Both the position numbers and the translations under genes were made by a program. From the NCBI GenBank assembly GCA_963735495.1, contig CAVTLG010000002.1:1488001-1552000 (forward strand): a stretch of 64,000 bases of DNA, read 5' to 3'. Shown here piece after piece: positions 44,248 through 53,255 of this stretch. Origin of the DNA: CAVTLG01 sp963735495 (GTDB lineage: Bacteria; Chloroflexota; Ktedonobacteria; Ktedonobacterales; Ktedonobacteraceae). The notes below the pieces were generated by a model. That model worked only from the letters and a program-made list of their open reading frames with translations. It did not search any database and was not told the DNA's origin. Positions within the stretch are counted from its first letter, which is position 1, and each line of letters starts with the position of its first letter.

Positions 44248-44427
44248 ATGAAGAACCCAACCACATGCTATGCCGCGATAGCGCTGGGCATTATTGTAGC
44301 CGTGATAGGTGTGGTTTCGATGACGGCTGGACATCATCTGCTAGCATATGGCACTATTGTTCTGGGTATTATTATTGTGATTGCTGGCGTTGTGGCTCTC
44401 TTCACCATGGGGTCAAAAGCGGTGTAG
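44248..44427 (+). CDS. 59-residue two-helix membrane protein
   Basis: MKNPTTCYAAIALGIIVAVI begins helix 1 (about 8-27), a short GHHLLAYG turn follows, then helix 2 (TIVLGIIIVIAGVVALF, about 36-52) and a basic end. The Gly-rich helices and a consistent frame with no wasted sequence suggest a real gene, though the ribosome site is weak. Unknown function; it resembles the next gene in kind, not in sequence. Confidence 0.6.
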   Translation: MKNPTTCYAAIALGIIVAVIGVVSMTAGHHLLAYGTIVLGIIIVIAGVVALFTMGSKAV

Positions 44428-44465
44428 AGAAGCGTCAGTCTTTAAAAAGAAAGGTCTTGTTTTCT

Positions 44466-44678
44466 ATGGGTACGAAAAATCCTTCTTTGTTCTATGGTGC
44501 GATTGTGGTGGCTGTGATTGCTATTGCTCTCGCTATATATTACGTTATCCCCAATATGACACATGTGCTGGCATCGGGTACGGGTGCGCATTATAAGCAC
44601 GCGGCGTTATTCTCGGCAGTTGCGGTCATCTGTATTATTGGCGCTCTTATCAACCGTCCGAAATCTGCGAAAGCCTAG
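44466..44678 (+). CDS. 70-residue two-helix membrane protein
   Basis: MGTKNPSLFYGAIVVAVIAI leads helix 1 (about 9-28, ALAIYYVIPNM), a loop HVLASGTGAHYKHAALFSAV, helix 2 (AVAVICIIGALI) and a basic C-terminus NRPKSAKA. AAAGG about 10 bases ahead. It starts 38 bases after the preceding tiny membrane gene and ends before a strong hairpin. Unknown function. Confidence 0.65.
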   Translation: MGTKNPSLFYGAIVVAVIAIALAIYYVIPNMTHVLASGTGAHYKHAALFSAVAVICIIGALINRPKSAKA

Positions 44679-44701
44679 CCGTGAAATTACGGTGATGTGC
44701 G

Positions 44702-44743
44702 CATCGTCCAGGAGAGAGCCGGGTATGGGCTCTCCTGGCGATG
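44702..44743. terminator. bidirectional hairpin before fmt
   Basis: CATCGTCCAGGAGAGAGCC (44702-44720) faces GGGCTCTCCTGGCGATG (44727-44743), paired apart from two single-base bulges, between converging genes. Confidence 0.75.
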
Positions 44744-44753
44744 TCTATCTGGT

Positions 44754-45749
44754 TTATGGTGCGTTCTTGACAGGTGCACCGAGTATTTGGCCCGCAATGT
44801 GGGCGTAGCCATGTAGAAATGCTTCGGCACTCAAGGCTTTTTTCCCTTCTAATTGTAATTGTGTCACTATCAGCAGGCCAGAACTGGTTACAATGGCAAG
44901 CACGTGATGTCCTGCTTCTTCATGTATACTGACGGTACCTGGTGCTTTTGGTATGCCAGGTTCCAGGTGTACGGCGTGTGCGGCGAGAATTTTCAGCAGT
45001 TTGCCCTGCCAGTAGGTGTAGGTGCCGGGCCATGGTTGATAGGCTCGTACTTTGCGTGCCAGTACGGCAGCCGGTGTATTCCAGTTGATTTCTCCGTCTT
45101 CTTTGCGAAACATGCGTGTGTGGGTCGCACGCAGTTCATCCTGGGGTTGTGGGGTAATCTGTCCTGATATCCACAATGGTAATGCTGCGATGAGTGCCTG
45201 TGCTCCGAGGTCGGCTAACTTGTTGGTGAGCGTTGGCGTCGTCTCGTTGTCTGGTAAGGCGATGCTGCGACGGAGCAGGACGGGTCCGGTGTCAATACCG
45301 GCATCCAGGAGCATAATGGAGACGCCTGCTTCATGGTCGCCTTGCACAATGGCTTCGGCAATGGGATTGGCCCCTCGGTAGCGAGGTAGGAGTGAGGCGT
45401 GAATATTCAGGGTGCCGTAGCGGGGCTGATCGAGTACGGCCTGTGGGAGAATCTGTCCAAATGCTGCGACAACGTACAGATCGGCATGATAGGCGGCCAG
45501 AGCCTCACAATTGGCGGGCTTTTTAAACGAGCCAGGTTGCCAGACGGGGATACCATGCTGGAGTGCTGCTTGCTTGACAGGGGAAAAGGCTATCTCGTGC
45601 CCTCGTCCGATGGGTTTGTCTGGGCGGCTGATCACTGTGACGATCTCATAGCCTTCCGCTACTAGTTGTCCGGGTGCGGCTTGCTCTATCAGGGCTGTGA
45701 GCGCGGGTACTGCGAATGCTGGTGTGCCCATATAAATAATACGTAGCAT
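44754..45749 (-). CDS. fmt: methionyl-tRNA formyltransferase
   Basis: 331 residues. MLRIIYMGTPAFAVPALTAL at the start, LNIHASLLPRYRGANPI with catalytic Asn and His, LLDAGIDTGPVLLRRSIALP with the Asp, and the C-terminal oligonucleotide-binding part (NWNTPAAVLARKVRAYQPWP, GTYTYWQGKLLKIL). Uses 10-formyl-THF to formylate initiator Met-tRNA. No def gene is adjacent in this window. Confidence 0.96.
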   Translation of the reverse strand: MLRIIYMGTPAFAVPALTALIEQAAPGQLVAEGYEIVTVISRPDKPIGRGHEIAFSPVKQAALQHGIPVWQPGSFKKPANCEALAAYHADLYVVAAFGQILPQAVLDQPRYGTLNIHASLLPRYRGANPIAEAIVQGDHEAGVSIMLLDAGIDTGPVLLRRSIALPDNETTPTLTNKLADLGAQALIAALPLWISGQITPQPQDELRATHTRMFRKEDGEINWNTPAAVLARKVRAYQPWPGTYTYWQGKLLKILAAHAVHLEPGIPKAPGTVSIHEEAGHHVLAIVTSSGLLIVTQLQLEGKKALSAEAFLHGYAHIAGQILGAPVKNAP

Positions 45750-46039
45750 AATTGATCCCTCTCGACGGTTTATATTCTATACATGCACTGTGTACAGTCT
45801 TTGCAAACAGGTTTGCTGGAGAAAGCGCGTTTTTCTCTAACCTGCCTGGTGCGACAAGTCGTGAAAAACGGCCTGCGAGGCGTCATGACTCAGCAAAAAG
45901 CAGAGAAGATGCGTAATCTATAGTAGCACATTCTGGCTATTTTATCATCTTTAGTCACCCATGCCGTATGATATAGTTGTGTATATCTGGAATACAGTGA
46001 TATATATACATGCATTGAGGAACATCAGAGGAGAGCCCA

Positions 46040-48166
46040 ATGAATCAAACTGTGAAGAGTGTTACGGATCATATGGCTAGACAATCTGGTCCGCAACCTG
46101 GACGTCCTACTGCATTTGGTGTCAGTGCAACAACGGCTCCGCCCACTGATCCTCAAATTACCATGCAGCGCGCAGACGAGGTGAATGCGATATTGCGCAT
46201 GCTCAATACCGTTCACACCAGCGCGGTCGTGTTGACTGGTAATCCTGGAGCAGGCAAATCGACCCTGGCTGCATTGTTGTTTCAGCGTTTTCAAATGGCG
46301 AAACAGACCAGATCCCCCGCGCCGCGCCATCTTGTATGGCTGACGTTAGGGACGTATTCGACGTTGCCTGATATTATCGCGACGATCCTCTCTGGTATCA
46401 ACCTGCAAGATCCTGGTCTGTTTATGCTCAAGCCGGAACAACAGGTTGCCATGTTGTTGAATGCCTTGCGCCGCTCCTATGAGGATGCCTTCATCGTGTT
46501 GGATCAATTTGAGCTGTTGCTGTATCCTGAAACGAATCAAGGCGTTGCCGGGCGAGGTGTACTGCCAGTTTTCCTGGAGATGTTGCAATCTGATCTTGGC
46601 AGCAGTCGCATTTTACTTACTAGTTACAATTCATTATTTGATGAACAAAAAGTGCAAAATAATCGTGTGCGATCATATCTGGTATCACGCATCAGTCTCC
46701 CAGAAGGGATTGCGCTATTACAGCGTCGTGGTATTCCTGGATCGCCGGAGGAGTTATCTTTCGTCTGGCAACGCACGCTGGGTCATGTTTTCTCGCTTAC
46801 TCTCTTTAATGCTCTATTACACCTGAGTGGTATTTCTCTTAGCTATTTACTTATTTCGCCTGATTATCAACCTATGTGGATTGGGGATGTGAATGGTAAT
46901 CTCCTGGCTAGCGTCTACGGCATTCTCAATCCTCTCCAACGAGCCATTACGCATGTACTCAGTCTCTTTAACGAGCCGGCACCGCTGGAGGGTATTGTGA
47001 TGACGATTAGCGGGAATCCTCCAGGAAAATCGTCATCGCAATACTCTGTGGGGACTTTTGAGCAAGAGATCCGCAAGTTAGTGCAGGTTGGCCTTGCGTT
47101 GCCTATCCGCAATACTGCTGGTATCGCCAGTTACACGCTCCATCCTCTCCTGCGTCAATATGTTCTGGAGCATTTTCTTGAAGACGAGACACAGCAGGTA
47201 TCGCCCAATAGCGCGCCTTTGCCTGTAGTCAAGCCGTCCGAGGTCGCACCTGACAAGGCCGAAGCCCAGCATATTGCATTGGCAGCCGGCCATGCGCAGG
47301 TAGCGACCTATTATTGTTATCTCGTTGATGAGCGCTGTCTGCCGCGCGAACAGCGTAAGGCGTTACAGGATATCGCACCCATTATTGAAGCTATACGACA
47401 TCTCTGTCAGGGATGGCAATGGCAGCAGGCCTGCGACTTGCTCTTTGAGCAGGGGCTGCATGAATGTATGGTGCAGTGGGGAGCCTGGAGTACCTTGATT
47501 GGTCTGTACACGGCTATGCTGCCCCCGTTTGGCGTTTTGCAGCGTCATGATGAGGCGCTGGTGACTGCTCATGTTGCCATGCTTTATGGGCGTGTGGGTG
47601 GGTATCAACAGAGTCAGACGTATTTTGAGCAGGCTCTCAAGATACACCGCCAGATTGATGATCTGCGTGGCGAGGCCGCTACGCTGGCGAACCAGGGTGA
47701 ACTACAGCGTATGCGCGGTGAGCAGGAACAGGCGAAAAAGACTTTTGAGCGTGCTCTGGAACTCAATGCGCGGCAGCCAGATAGCAATTTGCGCTCTATT
47801 TTGTTGCATAACCTGGGGTTGCTTGCTCACCAGAAAAAGGACTACGCTCAGGCTACCAGGTGCTATGCGGAGTCCCTAAAGCTGGCTTGCGACGTTGGTC
47901 AGAAGCAAAATACTGGCTTGATCCTCACCAATCTGGGGATGTTGCTCTATGAGCAGAACCAGCTGCATGAGGCACTGGCTTTGCTGCTTGCCGCCTCGCA
48001 GCTACGCTATGAACTGGCAGACCCGACATCTGCTCTGTTAGAACGCTTCCTGGCCGCTATTGAGCGAAAAATAGGCGCTCAGGCATATACCGGCGCTTGT
48101 AAGCAGGCATTGCACATACAGCCGGATGTCTTCTCTCGCTTTGCACTGCCAGATGTGCGACAATAA
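46040..48166 (+). CDS. STAND-type NTPase with TPR repeats
   Basis: 708 residues. Walker A VVLTGNPGAGKSTLAALL near residue 62-79, Walker B AFIVLDQFELLLY near 150, a sensor-like SSRILLTSY near 190, a winged helix (about 290-375), then a helical TPR array (about 475-690: ALVTAHVAMLYGRVGGYQQS, GEAATLANQGELQRMRGEQE). This is the layout of NB-ARC/STAND sensors, but no N-terminal effector domain (only 40 polar residues) is fused. So it may act as a regulator or work with a separate effector. GAGGAGAG precedes the ATG. Confidence 0.82.
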   Translation: MNQTVKSVTDHMARQSGPQPGRPTAFGVSATTAPPTDPQITMQRADEVNAILRMLNTVHTSAVVLTGNPGAGKSTLAALLFQRFQMAKQTRSPAPRHLVWLTLGTYSTLPDIIATILSGINLQDPGLFMLKPEQQVAMLLNALRRSYEDAFIVLDQFELLLYPETNQGVAGRGVLPVFLEMLQSDLGSSRILLTSYNSLFDEQKVQNNRVRSYLVSRISLPEGIALLQRRGIPGSPEELSFVWQRTLGHVFSLTLFNALLHLSGISLSYLLISPDYQPMWIGDVNGNLLASVYGILNPLQRAITHVLSLFNEPAPLEGIVMTISGNPPGKSSSQYSVGTFEQEIRKLVQVGLALPIRNTAGIASYTLHPLLRQYVLEHFLEDETQQVSPNSAPLPVVKPSEVAPDKAEAQHIALAAGHAQVATYYCYLVDERCLPREQRKALQDIAPIIEAIRHLCQGWQWQQACDLLFEQGLHECMVQWGAWSTLIGLYTAMLPPFGVLQRHDEALVTAHVAMLYGRVGGYQQSQTYFEQALKIHRQIDDLRGEAATLANQGELQRMRGEQEQAKKTFERALELNARQPDSNLRSILLHNLGLLAHQKKDYAQATRCYAESLKLACDVGQKQNTGLILTNLGMLLYEQNQLHEALALLLAASQLRYELADPTSALLERFLAAIERKIGAQAYTGACKQALHIQPDVFSRFALPDVRQ

Positions 48167-48200
48167 GGGCAAAAACAAGCTAACGAAAGAGAGTCTCTGT

Positions 48201-48881
48201 ATGCCCACCACGGCACCTCGTATGCCAGAGAAACACATAGAAGAGAGCCCTGTTGTTGCAACAAGCAGGCGTAGCCTGCAGCACTACTTGCTGGTGCTAT
48301 TGGTATTTGTGGCCGGTGCGGCTTCGCTCGCGGTTGAAATGGCGGCTGCGCGCTTGTTTGCCCCTTATTTTGGGACCTCATTATTTGTGTGGGCGAATCT
48401 GATCGGCCTCATTCTGCTCTACCTGACCGTAGGCTACTATGTTGGTGGACGTTTATCTGACCACTATCCCAAACCTCTGCTATTTTATGCTATGCCTGCT
48501 ATTGCCGGGCTATTCATCGCCTGTATTCCGCTGCTGGCAGGTCCCGTACTTTTGTGGGCCGTGAACACCTTTGCCAGCGATCCAACGAACGTCTATGGGG
48601 TCTTTTATGGTTCGCTGGTGGCCGTTATCCTCTTGTTTGCCATACCCATAACCTTGCTAGGCTGTGTCTCGCCTTATGCCATTCGTTTGAGCATAGGACA
48701 GCCAGGTGAGGCCGGGCGCGTCTCCGGTTTCCTGTATGCTATCTCAACGGCGGGCAGCATTGTGGGGACATTTCTGCCGGTCCTGTTGCTGCTGCCCGAT
48801 CTTGGCACCCGGCTCACCTTTTTCGCGGCAGCTGTAGCATTACTCCTCGTTTCACTCGTAGGCTTACTTTTCGCCAGATAA
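48201..48881 (+). CDS. spermidine-synthase-like membrane domain protein, no catalytic domain
   Basis: 226 residues from the ATG. Seven hydrophobic segments with VFVAGAASLAVEMAAARLFA, VWANLIGLILLYLTVGYYVG and GCVSPYAIRLSIGQPGEAGR, the membrane half found in front of spermidine synthase domains in fused proteins. Here the protein ends after the membrane part, and no synthase domain lies downstream in any frame; a hairpin repeat (copy C) begins 15 bases after the stop. Possibly a stand-alone transporter module or a gene cut short. Start ATG has GAAAGAGAG upstream. Confidence 0.75.
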   Translation: MPTTAPRMPEKHIEESPVVATSRRSLQHYLLVLLVFVAGAASLAVEMAAARLFAPYFGTSLFVWANLIGLILLYLTVGYYVGGRLSDHYPKPLLFYAMPAIAGLFIACIPLLAGPVLLWAVNTFASDPTNVYGVFYGSLVAVILLFAIPITLLGCVSPYAIRLSIGQPGEAGRVSGFLYAISTAGSIVGTFLPVLLLLPDLGTRLTFFAAAVALLLVSLVGLLFAR

Positions 48882-49282
48882 CTTGCAGGGTTTATGGGTA
48901 GGGGCGTGTCCTTGCGACCGCCCTGGAGGCCATAATACAAGGGCGCACGCAAGGTGACGCCCCTACCCAGTTGCCTATGGGATGCGCCCTTACCCAACGG
49001 TAGCGATCCTGAAGAGCTACAAGACAAGAATGAGGGTGTCTGCTGAGACATAATGCGAACAAGCGGCTTACGGCTGTAAAATCATGCTTTGGGGACTTCA
49101 GTGACCGCGATTGTGATATACTGATCACACTATATTCATTCAGCAACGCCATATTGTGGTTATGCTTTGTCAACCTTGTTTTGATGAGTGCTCCCACGCT
49201 CTGCACCCATCTCAATGCAAGCAAGTAAAATGCTATGCCATGGTGCCACCAACTCCTGTACAAGAAAGGTATGTCAGAATAG
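48882..49282. other. intergenic region with repeat copy C
   Basis: Holds the palindrome repeat at 48896-48968 and the sequence GATCCTGAAGAGCTA (49005-49019) resembling a MITE end. No gene. Confidence 0.6.
48896..48968. repeat. GGGTAGGGGC palindromic repeat, copy C
   Basis: GGGTAGGGGCG (48896-48906) pairs with CGCCCCTACCC (48958-48968). Its middle carries CTTGCGACCGCCCTGG like copy B plus about 15 extra bases (AGGCCATAATACAAG). Confidence 0.85.
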
Positions 49283-50563
49283 ATGAGTGAACAGCAGGGC
49301 CTACCCTCCAACTACTTTTACCACCGCTTATCCAATGGCATTGAGCTGATCGGCCAATATATGCCGAGCTTGAGTTCCATTAGTTTTGGTTTTCAATTGG
49401 ATGCGGCAGTCATTCACGAGCCGGAGCAGAAGCAAGGACTGGCTCACCTTTTTGAATATATGCTCTTTCAGGGCACGAAGCGCAAGGATGCACGTGCCCT
49501 TAACGAAGCTTTTGAGTCATTGGGAGCGCGCAAGGGTGCCAGTACCAGTCTGGAGACAGCGTCGGTCTGGGCGCAGATTGTGAACACAAAATTTGATCCC
49601 ATGCTTGAACTCATCCATGAAGTGTTGCTCACACCCACTTTCCCTAATACTGAGCTGGAGCAGATGCGCAGCCTGGTCCTGCAAGAGATTCGCCGCCGCG
49701 ACGATGAGCCGATGAGTCGCATTTTTGAGCTGGTACGCGCGAGTTTCTATCAGGGTACTCCTTTGAGTCGTCCCTTGCTGGGTACAGATGACAGTGTGCA
49801 TAGCCTGCAGCGCCAGGATCTGCGCGATTTTTGGCAAACCCGCTACCAGCCTAATAATACGTTATTCGCTATCGCGGGAAAATTTGATTGGGAGCATGTG
49901 GTTGAGAGGATGCAGACTCTCTTTGGCGACTGGGAGGGTCAGGCGCTGCCTTCGCCTGAGATCAGCCCTGTGCCGTCGACCCATGTTTCTTTGCAGCACC
50001 AGGAGGGTAAACAGGAGCATCTCTGTCTGATGGTACCGTTTCCCAATTACACTGATCCAGATTATTATGCGGCCATGGTTGTTGCCGAAGTGCTGGGTGG
50101 TAATATGGCTTCGCGTCTCTTTGTTGAAGTGCGTGAGAAGCGTGGCCTGGTCTATGGTGTTTCTGCGGGCATGGCAGGTAACAAACATATTGGATCTTTG
50201 CGTGTCTACGCCGGCACGACCCCTGAGCAGGGGCATGAGTGTTTGCAGGTAATCATCAATGAACTGCGCAAATTAGAGCAAGAGGGCATTACCGCTGATG
50301 AACTGGAGCGCGCCCGGGTCCAGTTAAAGAGTGAAAATGTGATGCATGGCGAAGGATCGGGCGCGCGCATGGGAGCGATTACGCGCTCCTGGTGGTATGA
50401 ACGCAGGTTCAAGACCATCCAGGAGATTAAAGCGTCAATCGATGCTGTCACCCAGGAGCAGGTGTTGCGCGTATTGCAGCGTTTCTCGCCTATCCATCCA
50501 CTGACGGTTGCTGGCATTGGGCCACTCACGCAGGATGAATTGATAGGAGATACGCTGGCCTAG
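49283..50563 (+). CDS. M16-family peptidase-like protein, altered zinc motif
   Basis: 426 residues, the size of a one-chain M16B subunit. Normal inverted zinc motif HxxEH reads His55-Leu-Phe-Glu58-Tyr59: the second zinc His is Tyr. The distal Glu135 (VLQEIRRRDDEP) and the substrate-binding GLVYGVSA motif near 290 are present. M16B subunits often pair as active plus inactive; no partner is adjacent. It might be the inactive partner of a distant protease, or a zinc-less binding protein. Start ATG chosen at the family position; ribosome site weak. Confidence 0.82.
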   Translation: MSEQQGLPSNYFYHRLSNGIELIGQYMPSLSSISFGFQLDAAVIHEPEQKQGLAHLFEYMLFQGTKRKDARALNEAFESLGARKGASTSLETASVWAQIVNTKFDPMLELIHEVLLTPTFPNTELEQMRSLVLQEIRRRDDEPMSRIFELVRASFYQGTPLSRPLLGTDDSVHSLQRQDLRDFWQTRYQPNNTLFAIAGKFDWEHVVERMQTLFGDWEGQALPSPEISPVPSTHVSLQHQEGKQEHLCLMVPFPNYTDPDYYAAMVVAEVLGGNMASRLFVEVREKRGLVYGVSAGMAGNKHIGSLRVYAGTTPEQGHECLQVIINELRKLEQEGITADELERARVQLKSENVMHGEGSGARMGAITRSWWYERRFKTIQEIKASIDAVTQEQVLRVLQRFSPIHPLTVAGIGPLTQDELIGDTLA

Positions 50564-50599
50564 CGTCTGGCATTGCGTTATGTGTGCTGTTTCTGCTGA

Positions 50600-51271
50600 C
50601 TAATGCTGGATTTGCCGAGCTAACTCTTGTTGCAGACCCCATAACTCTGTCATCGGGACAGCACGCCTGGATCGTTCTGCCATGGATAGATCAGCTTGTG
50701 CCCATAAGAAAGGCATGATGGAGAAGCCTTGATCATAGTCTAGATTGGCTACTTCTGCTTGCCAGCCTGACCAGCGCATCGTGTGATAGCGCTGGTTCAG
50801 GTCTGCGGTGATCGCCCAGTTGAACAACTGCGCATATGATCCACCCAGGCTGTGCCACTCTAATGTATCTGGTCCCCAATACAGGATCGTGCCTACTTTC
50901 TCATCTGGCAAGACTCCTCCATTGATGGCAAAGAAGCCTCCAATAACATCATAGGCCACAAAGAAGGCTCCTGGCAGGCCCGTGCTATCTTTGGTAGTGT
51001 TCCAGTTCAGCAGGTTTCCTTGCATCTGTGCACAGCCGGACCCTAAAAAACGTATCCAGCCATGGTCGATCAGTATGCCGCCAGTTTCAAGCGCAACTTT
51101 TCCTAATAATGACTCAGGGGAAACGCGGAGCTGATGCAATACCGCCTCACCTTGCTCTCGGTCTCCTTGTAGGATCTCCACATTATTTGAGGCCTTCTGC
51201 AGCCAGGGTTGCATGCCTGATGGTGAAGCATGCCTTGTCGCTGAGATTTGCTCGTATTCATATTGACTCAT
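50600..51271 (-). CDS. DUF2625-like protein
   Basis: 223 residues from the ATG with AAAGGAACA upstream. LLGKVALETGGILIDHGWIR and FLGSGC are the typical DUF2625 core, followed by GAFFVAYDVIGGFFAINGG and VGTILYWGPDTLEWHSLGGS. Aromatic-rich and soluble; the biochemical role is not known. It converges with the M16-like gene at 37 bases. Confidence 0.78.
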   Translation of the reverse strand: MSQYEYEQISATRHASPSGMQPWLQKASNNVEILQGDREQGEAVLHQLRVSPESLLGKVALETGGILIDHGWIRFLGSGCAQMQGNLLNWNTTKDSTGLPGAFFVAYDVIGGFFAINGGVLPDEKVGTILYWGPDTLEWHSLGGSYAQLFNWAITADLNQRYHTMRWSGWQAEVANLDYDQGFSIMPFLWAQADLSMAERSRRAVPMTELWGLQQELARQIQH

Positions 51272-51581
51272 TATTGTTCCTTTCATCTATTTATGTATAT
51301 CATTATATCAACTAATCTGGAAAGGTGTTGTCCGTTCCAGCATGACTATTGTATTGTGGACTTTCTAAAGTTTGAGACAGGCCATATGAGTTTCTTTTGG
51401 CATGTACTTACTGCTTCATTATAAGAGAAGTAAGATAAACTCACAATAGTAAGGCGCTCCTGATATCCGCCATCTCATATCTCCGCATTGTAATTCAGCG
51501 GCGAGACCCCTAAAATAGGTGCAGCCTGAGATTTTCTTGCATGTACAGACAGACAAATACATAAGTAAAAGGAATAGCATT

Positions 51582-52784
51582 ATGCATCACTCTCTTTCTC
51601 ATAAGCACGGCAGAAAGATCCGCTCGCTAGGCTTTGCCGTGTTACTCATAAGTTGTCTTGTATTGTTGGCGAGTTGTGAATTACCTGGATCAGGTACTGC
51701 TAGCCAGAGTCCGACTCCAACGCCCTCGCCATCTGTACCGACGCCCACACCTATGCCTGCTCAGCCAGTTAATTTGCAGGACATACATATGCTCGATGCA
51801 ATGGATGGTTGGGCTATTGCCAGCAATAGTACTCAGGTACTCGAAACCACTTCGGGCGTGGCGCATTGGCAAATCGCGCAGGTGAGTACTGGTTTGCAAA
51901 CGTACACGCTCAAGTCTGCGGCCTTTCTCGACAGTCAGAATGCGTGGGTGGCTGTACAGTCTGCCGATAAATATTCGCTCTTTTACACTTTTAATGGCGG
52001 AGGATTATGGGCGGAAACTCCCATTCTCGATGAACAGGGCAACATTACCCATATGACGTTTGCTGATGCGCTGCATGGCTGGTTTATCTTCGACAAAGGG
52101 CAAACGGCAACGGGCGATGCTATGGATCTCTTCCAGACCTCCGATGGAGGTAACTCCTGGCAGCCGATAGCCACTACGGACAATACGACTGGTGGGCAGA
52201 TCCCTTACGCTGCTTCTAAGACCGGACTAACCTTTCTCAATGCTATGACTGGCTGGCTTACTGGCAGTGAACCAGGAAACGGTCACGCGTGGTTATATAC
52301 GACGGACAATGGCGGAACGACCTGGATGGCGCAAACGTTGTCGCTCCCATCTACTAACGCGCATGTTTCGACGTTCCCTCCCACCTTTTTCGGGACGACG
52401 GATGGTATTTTGCCGGTTGTGTTATCCACTGGCAGTAGTACTCAGTTAGCTATCTATACTACCCACAATGGCGGAACTAGCTGGCAGAGTACAGCGCCTA
52501 TGGCTAATCTCAATCCTGCCGTTTCTTTTATTGATAGTAATCATGGTTGGGCTATGAGCAATAGTCACAATGGGAGCATCTACTCTACCAGTGATAGTGG
52601 TAAGCATTGGACGCAAATCAGCGCTCAATTAGCCGCCAATGTCACCTCTATCAGCAAGATAGATTTTGTTTCCAGCACAAATGGTTGGGCTATTGCTACT
52701 ATCGCTGGAAAAGCCAGCGCGCTTTTTCAGACCACAAATGGTGGCAAGACCTGGACTCAGGTGGATACGCTTGCCTCTGCTTGA
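51582..52784 (+). CDS. lipoprotein with YCF48/BNR-like beta-propeller repeats
   Basis: 400 residues from the ATG with AAAAGGAATAG ahead. Signal peptide with lipobox LLASC (Cys about 27), a Ser/Thr/Pro linker, then repeats of the type MDGWAIASNSTQVLETTSG, SQNAWVAVQSADKYSLFYTF, NAMTGWLTGSEPGNGHAWLY, DNGGTTW, SNHGWAMSNSHNGSIYSTSD, STNGWAIATIAGKASALFQT. These GWA...TTNGGKTW units form a six- to seven-bladed propeller. The plant homolog YCF48 assists photosystem assembly; here probably an extracytoplasmic binding or folding factor. Confidence 0.82.
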   Translation: MHHSLSHKHGRKIRSLGFAVLLISCLVLLASCELPGSGTASQSPTPTPSPSVPTPTPMPAQPVNLQDIHMLDAMDGWAIASNSTQVLETTSGVAHWQIAQVSTGLQTYTLKSAAFLDSQNAWVAVQSADKYSLFYTFNGGGLWAETPILDEQGNITHMTFADALHGWFIFDKGQTATGDAMDLFQTSDGGNSWQPIATTDNTTGGQIPYAASKTGLTFLNAMTGWLTGSEPGNGHAWLYTTDNGGTTWMAQTLSLPSTNAHVSTFPPTFFGTTDGILPVVLSTGSSTQLAIYTTHNGGTSWQSTAPMANLNPAVSFIDSNHGWAMSNSHNGSIYSTSDSGKHWTQISAQLAANVTSISKIDFVSSTNGWAIATIAGKASALFQTTNGGKTWTQVDTLASA

Positions 52785-52794
52785 TGTGCATAAA

Positions 52795-53034
52795 GTAACT
52801 CTTCAGGTCGGCAGGTGGAACTCAGCCGTTCTTACGTTCGTGCCTATGGGGGCAAGCCTCGCCGCTACGCGAGAGAGCGCGTCAGCGACCTGGACCCGCC
52901 CGCGTAGCGACAATCCCTTGCGGTCAATGCCGTTTAAATAAGAAAAACGTCAAGCTCAATTCGCGTCATTCTAGCTCTGCCATATGAGCGTGGATTGCAC
53001 TTAACTAAACGGCATTGATCCCTTGCGGTTGTCG
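52795..53034. repeat. hairpin repeat copy with TIR-like left end, interrupted by a MITE
   Basis: The left end GTAACTCTTCAGGTCGGC (52795-52812) repeats the left end of the element at 21697 with one change. Its hairpin module starts with CGCGTAGCGACAA (52901-52913) and resumes as TTGTCG after the nested insertion (53029-53034). A right end was not found, so the copy is partial. Confidence 0.65.
52913..53029. mobile_element. 93-bp nested MITE with 12-bp target duplication
   Basis: ATCCCTTGCGGT occurs on both sides (52913-52924 and 53018-53029). Between lies a 93-base element (52925-53017) with terminal inverted repeats CAATGCCGTTTAAATAAG and, on the other side, its complement with two changes (CAATGCCGTTTAGTTAAG). 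No coding potential. The insertion split the loop of a hairpin repeat. Confidence 0.88.
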
Positions 53035-53060
53035 TTCTCAACTGTGCGCTTCCAGCCTCA

Positions 53061-53097
53061 TTTTTCTAGGTATGTGCTACACGCTCTCCTAGAAAAA
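53061..53097. terminator. perfect 10-bp hairpin, A/T-rich
   Basis: TTTTTCTAGG (53061-53070), 17-base loop, CCTAGAAAAA (53088-53097). Possible bidirectional terminator after the lipoprotein gene. Confidence 0.5.
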
Positions 53098-53255
53098 GGG
53101 TATTTTCCAACCTTAAGCTCCTGGTTGCGTAGATACGAATGGATAAGTCAAAAATGCATATGCATAAACAACCTGGCGCGTTTTTAAGCACATTGCTCAT
53201 CTCTCTGTGTAGCGTGAAAAAGTAAGATAAAATACAACTGTTTGGAGGATAATAC

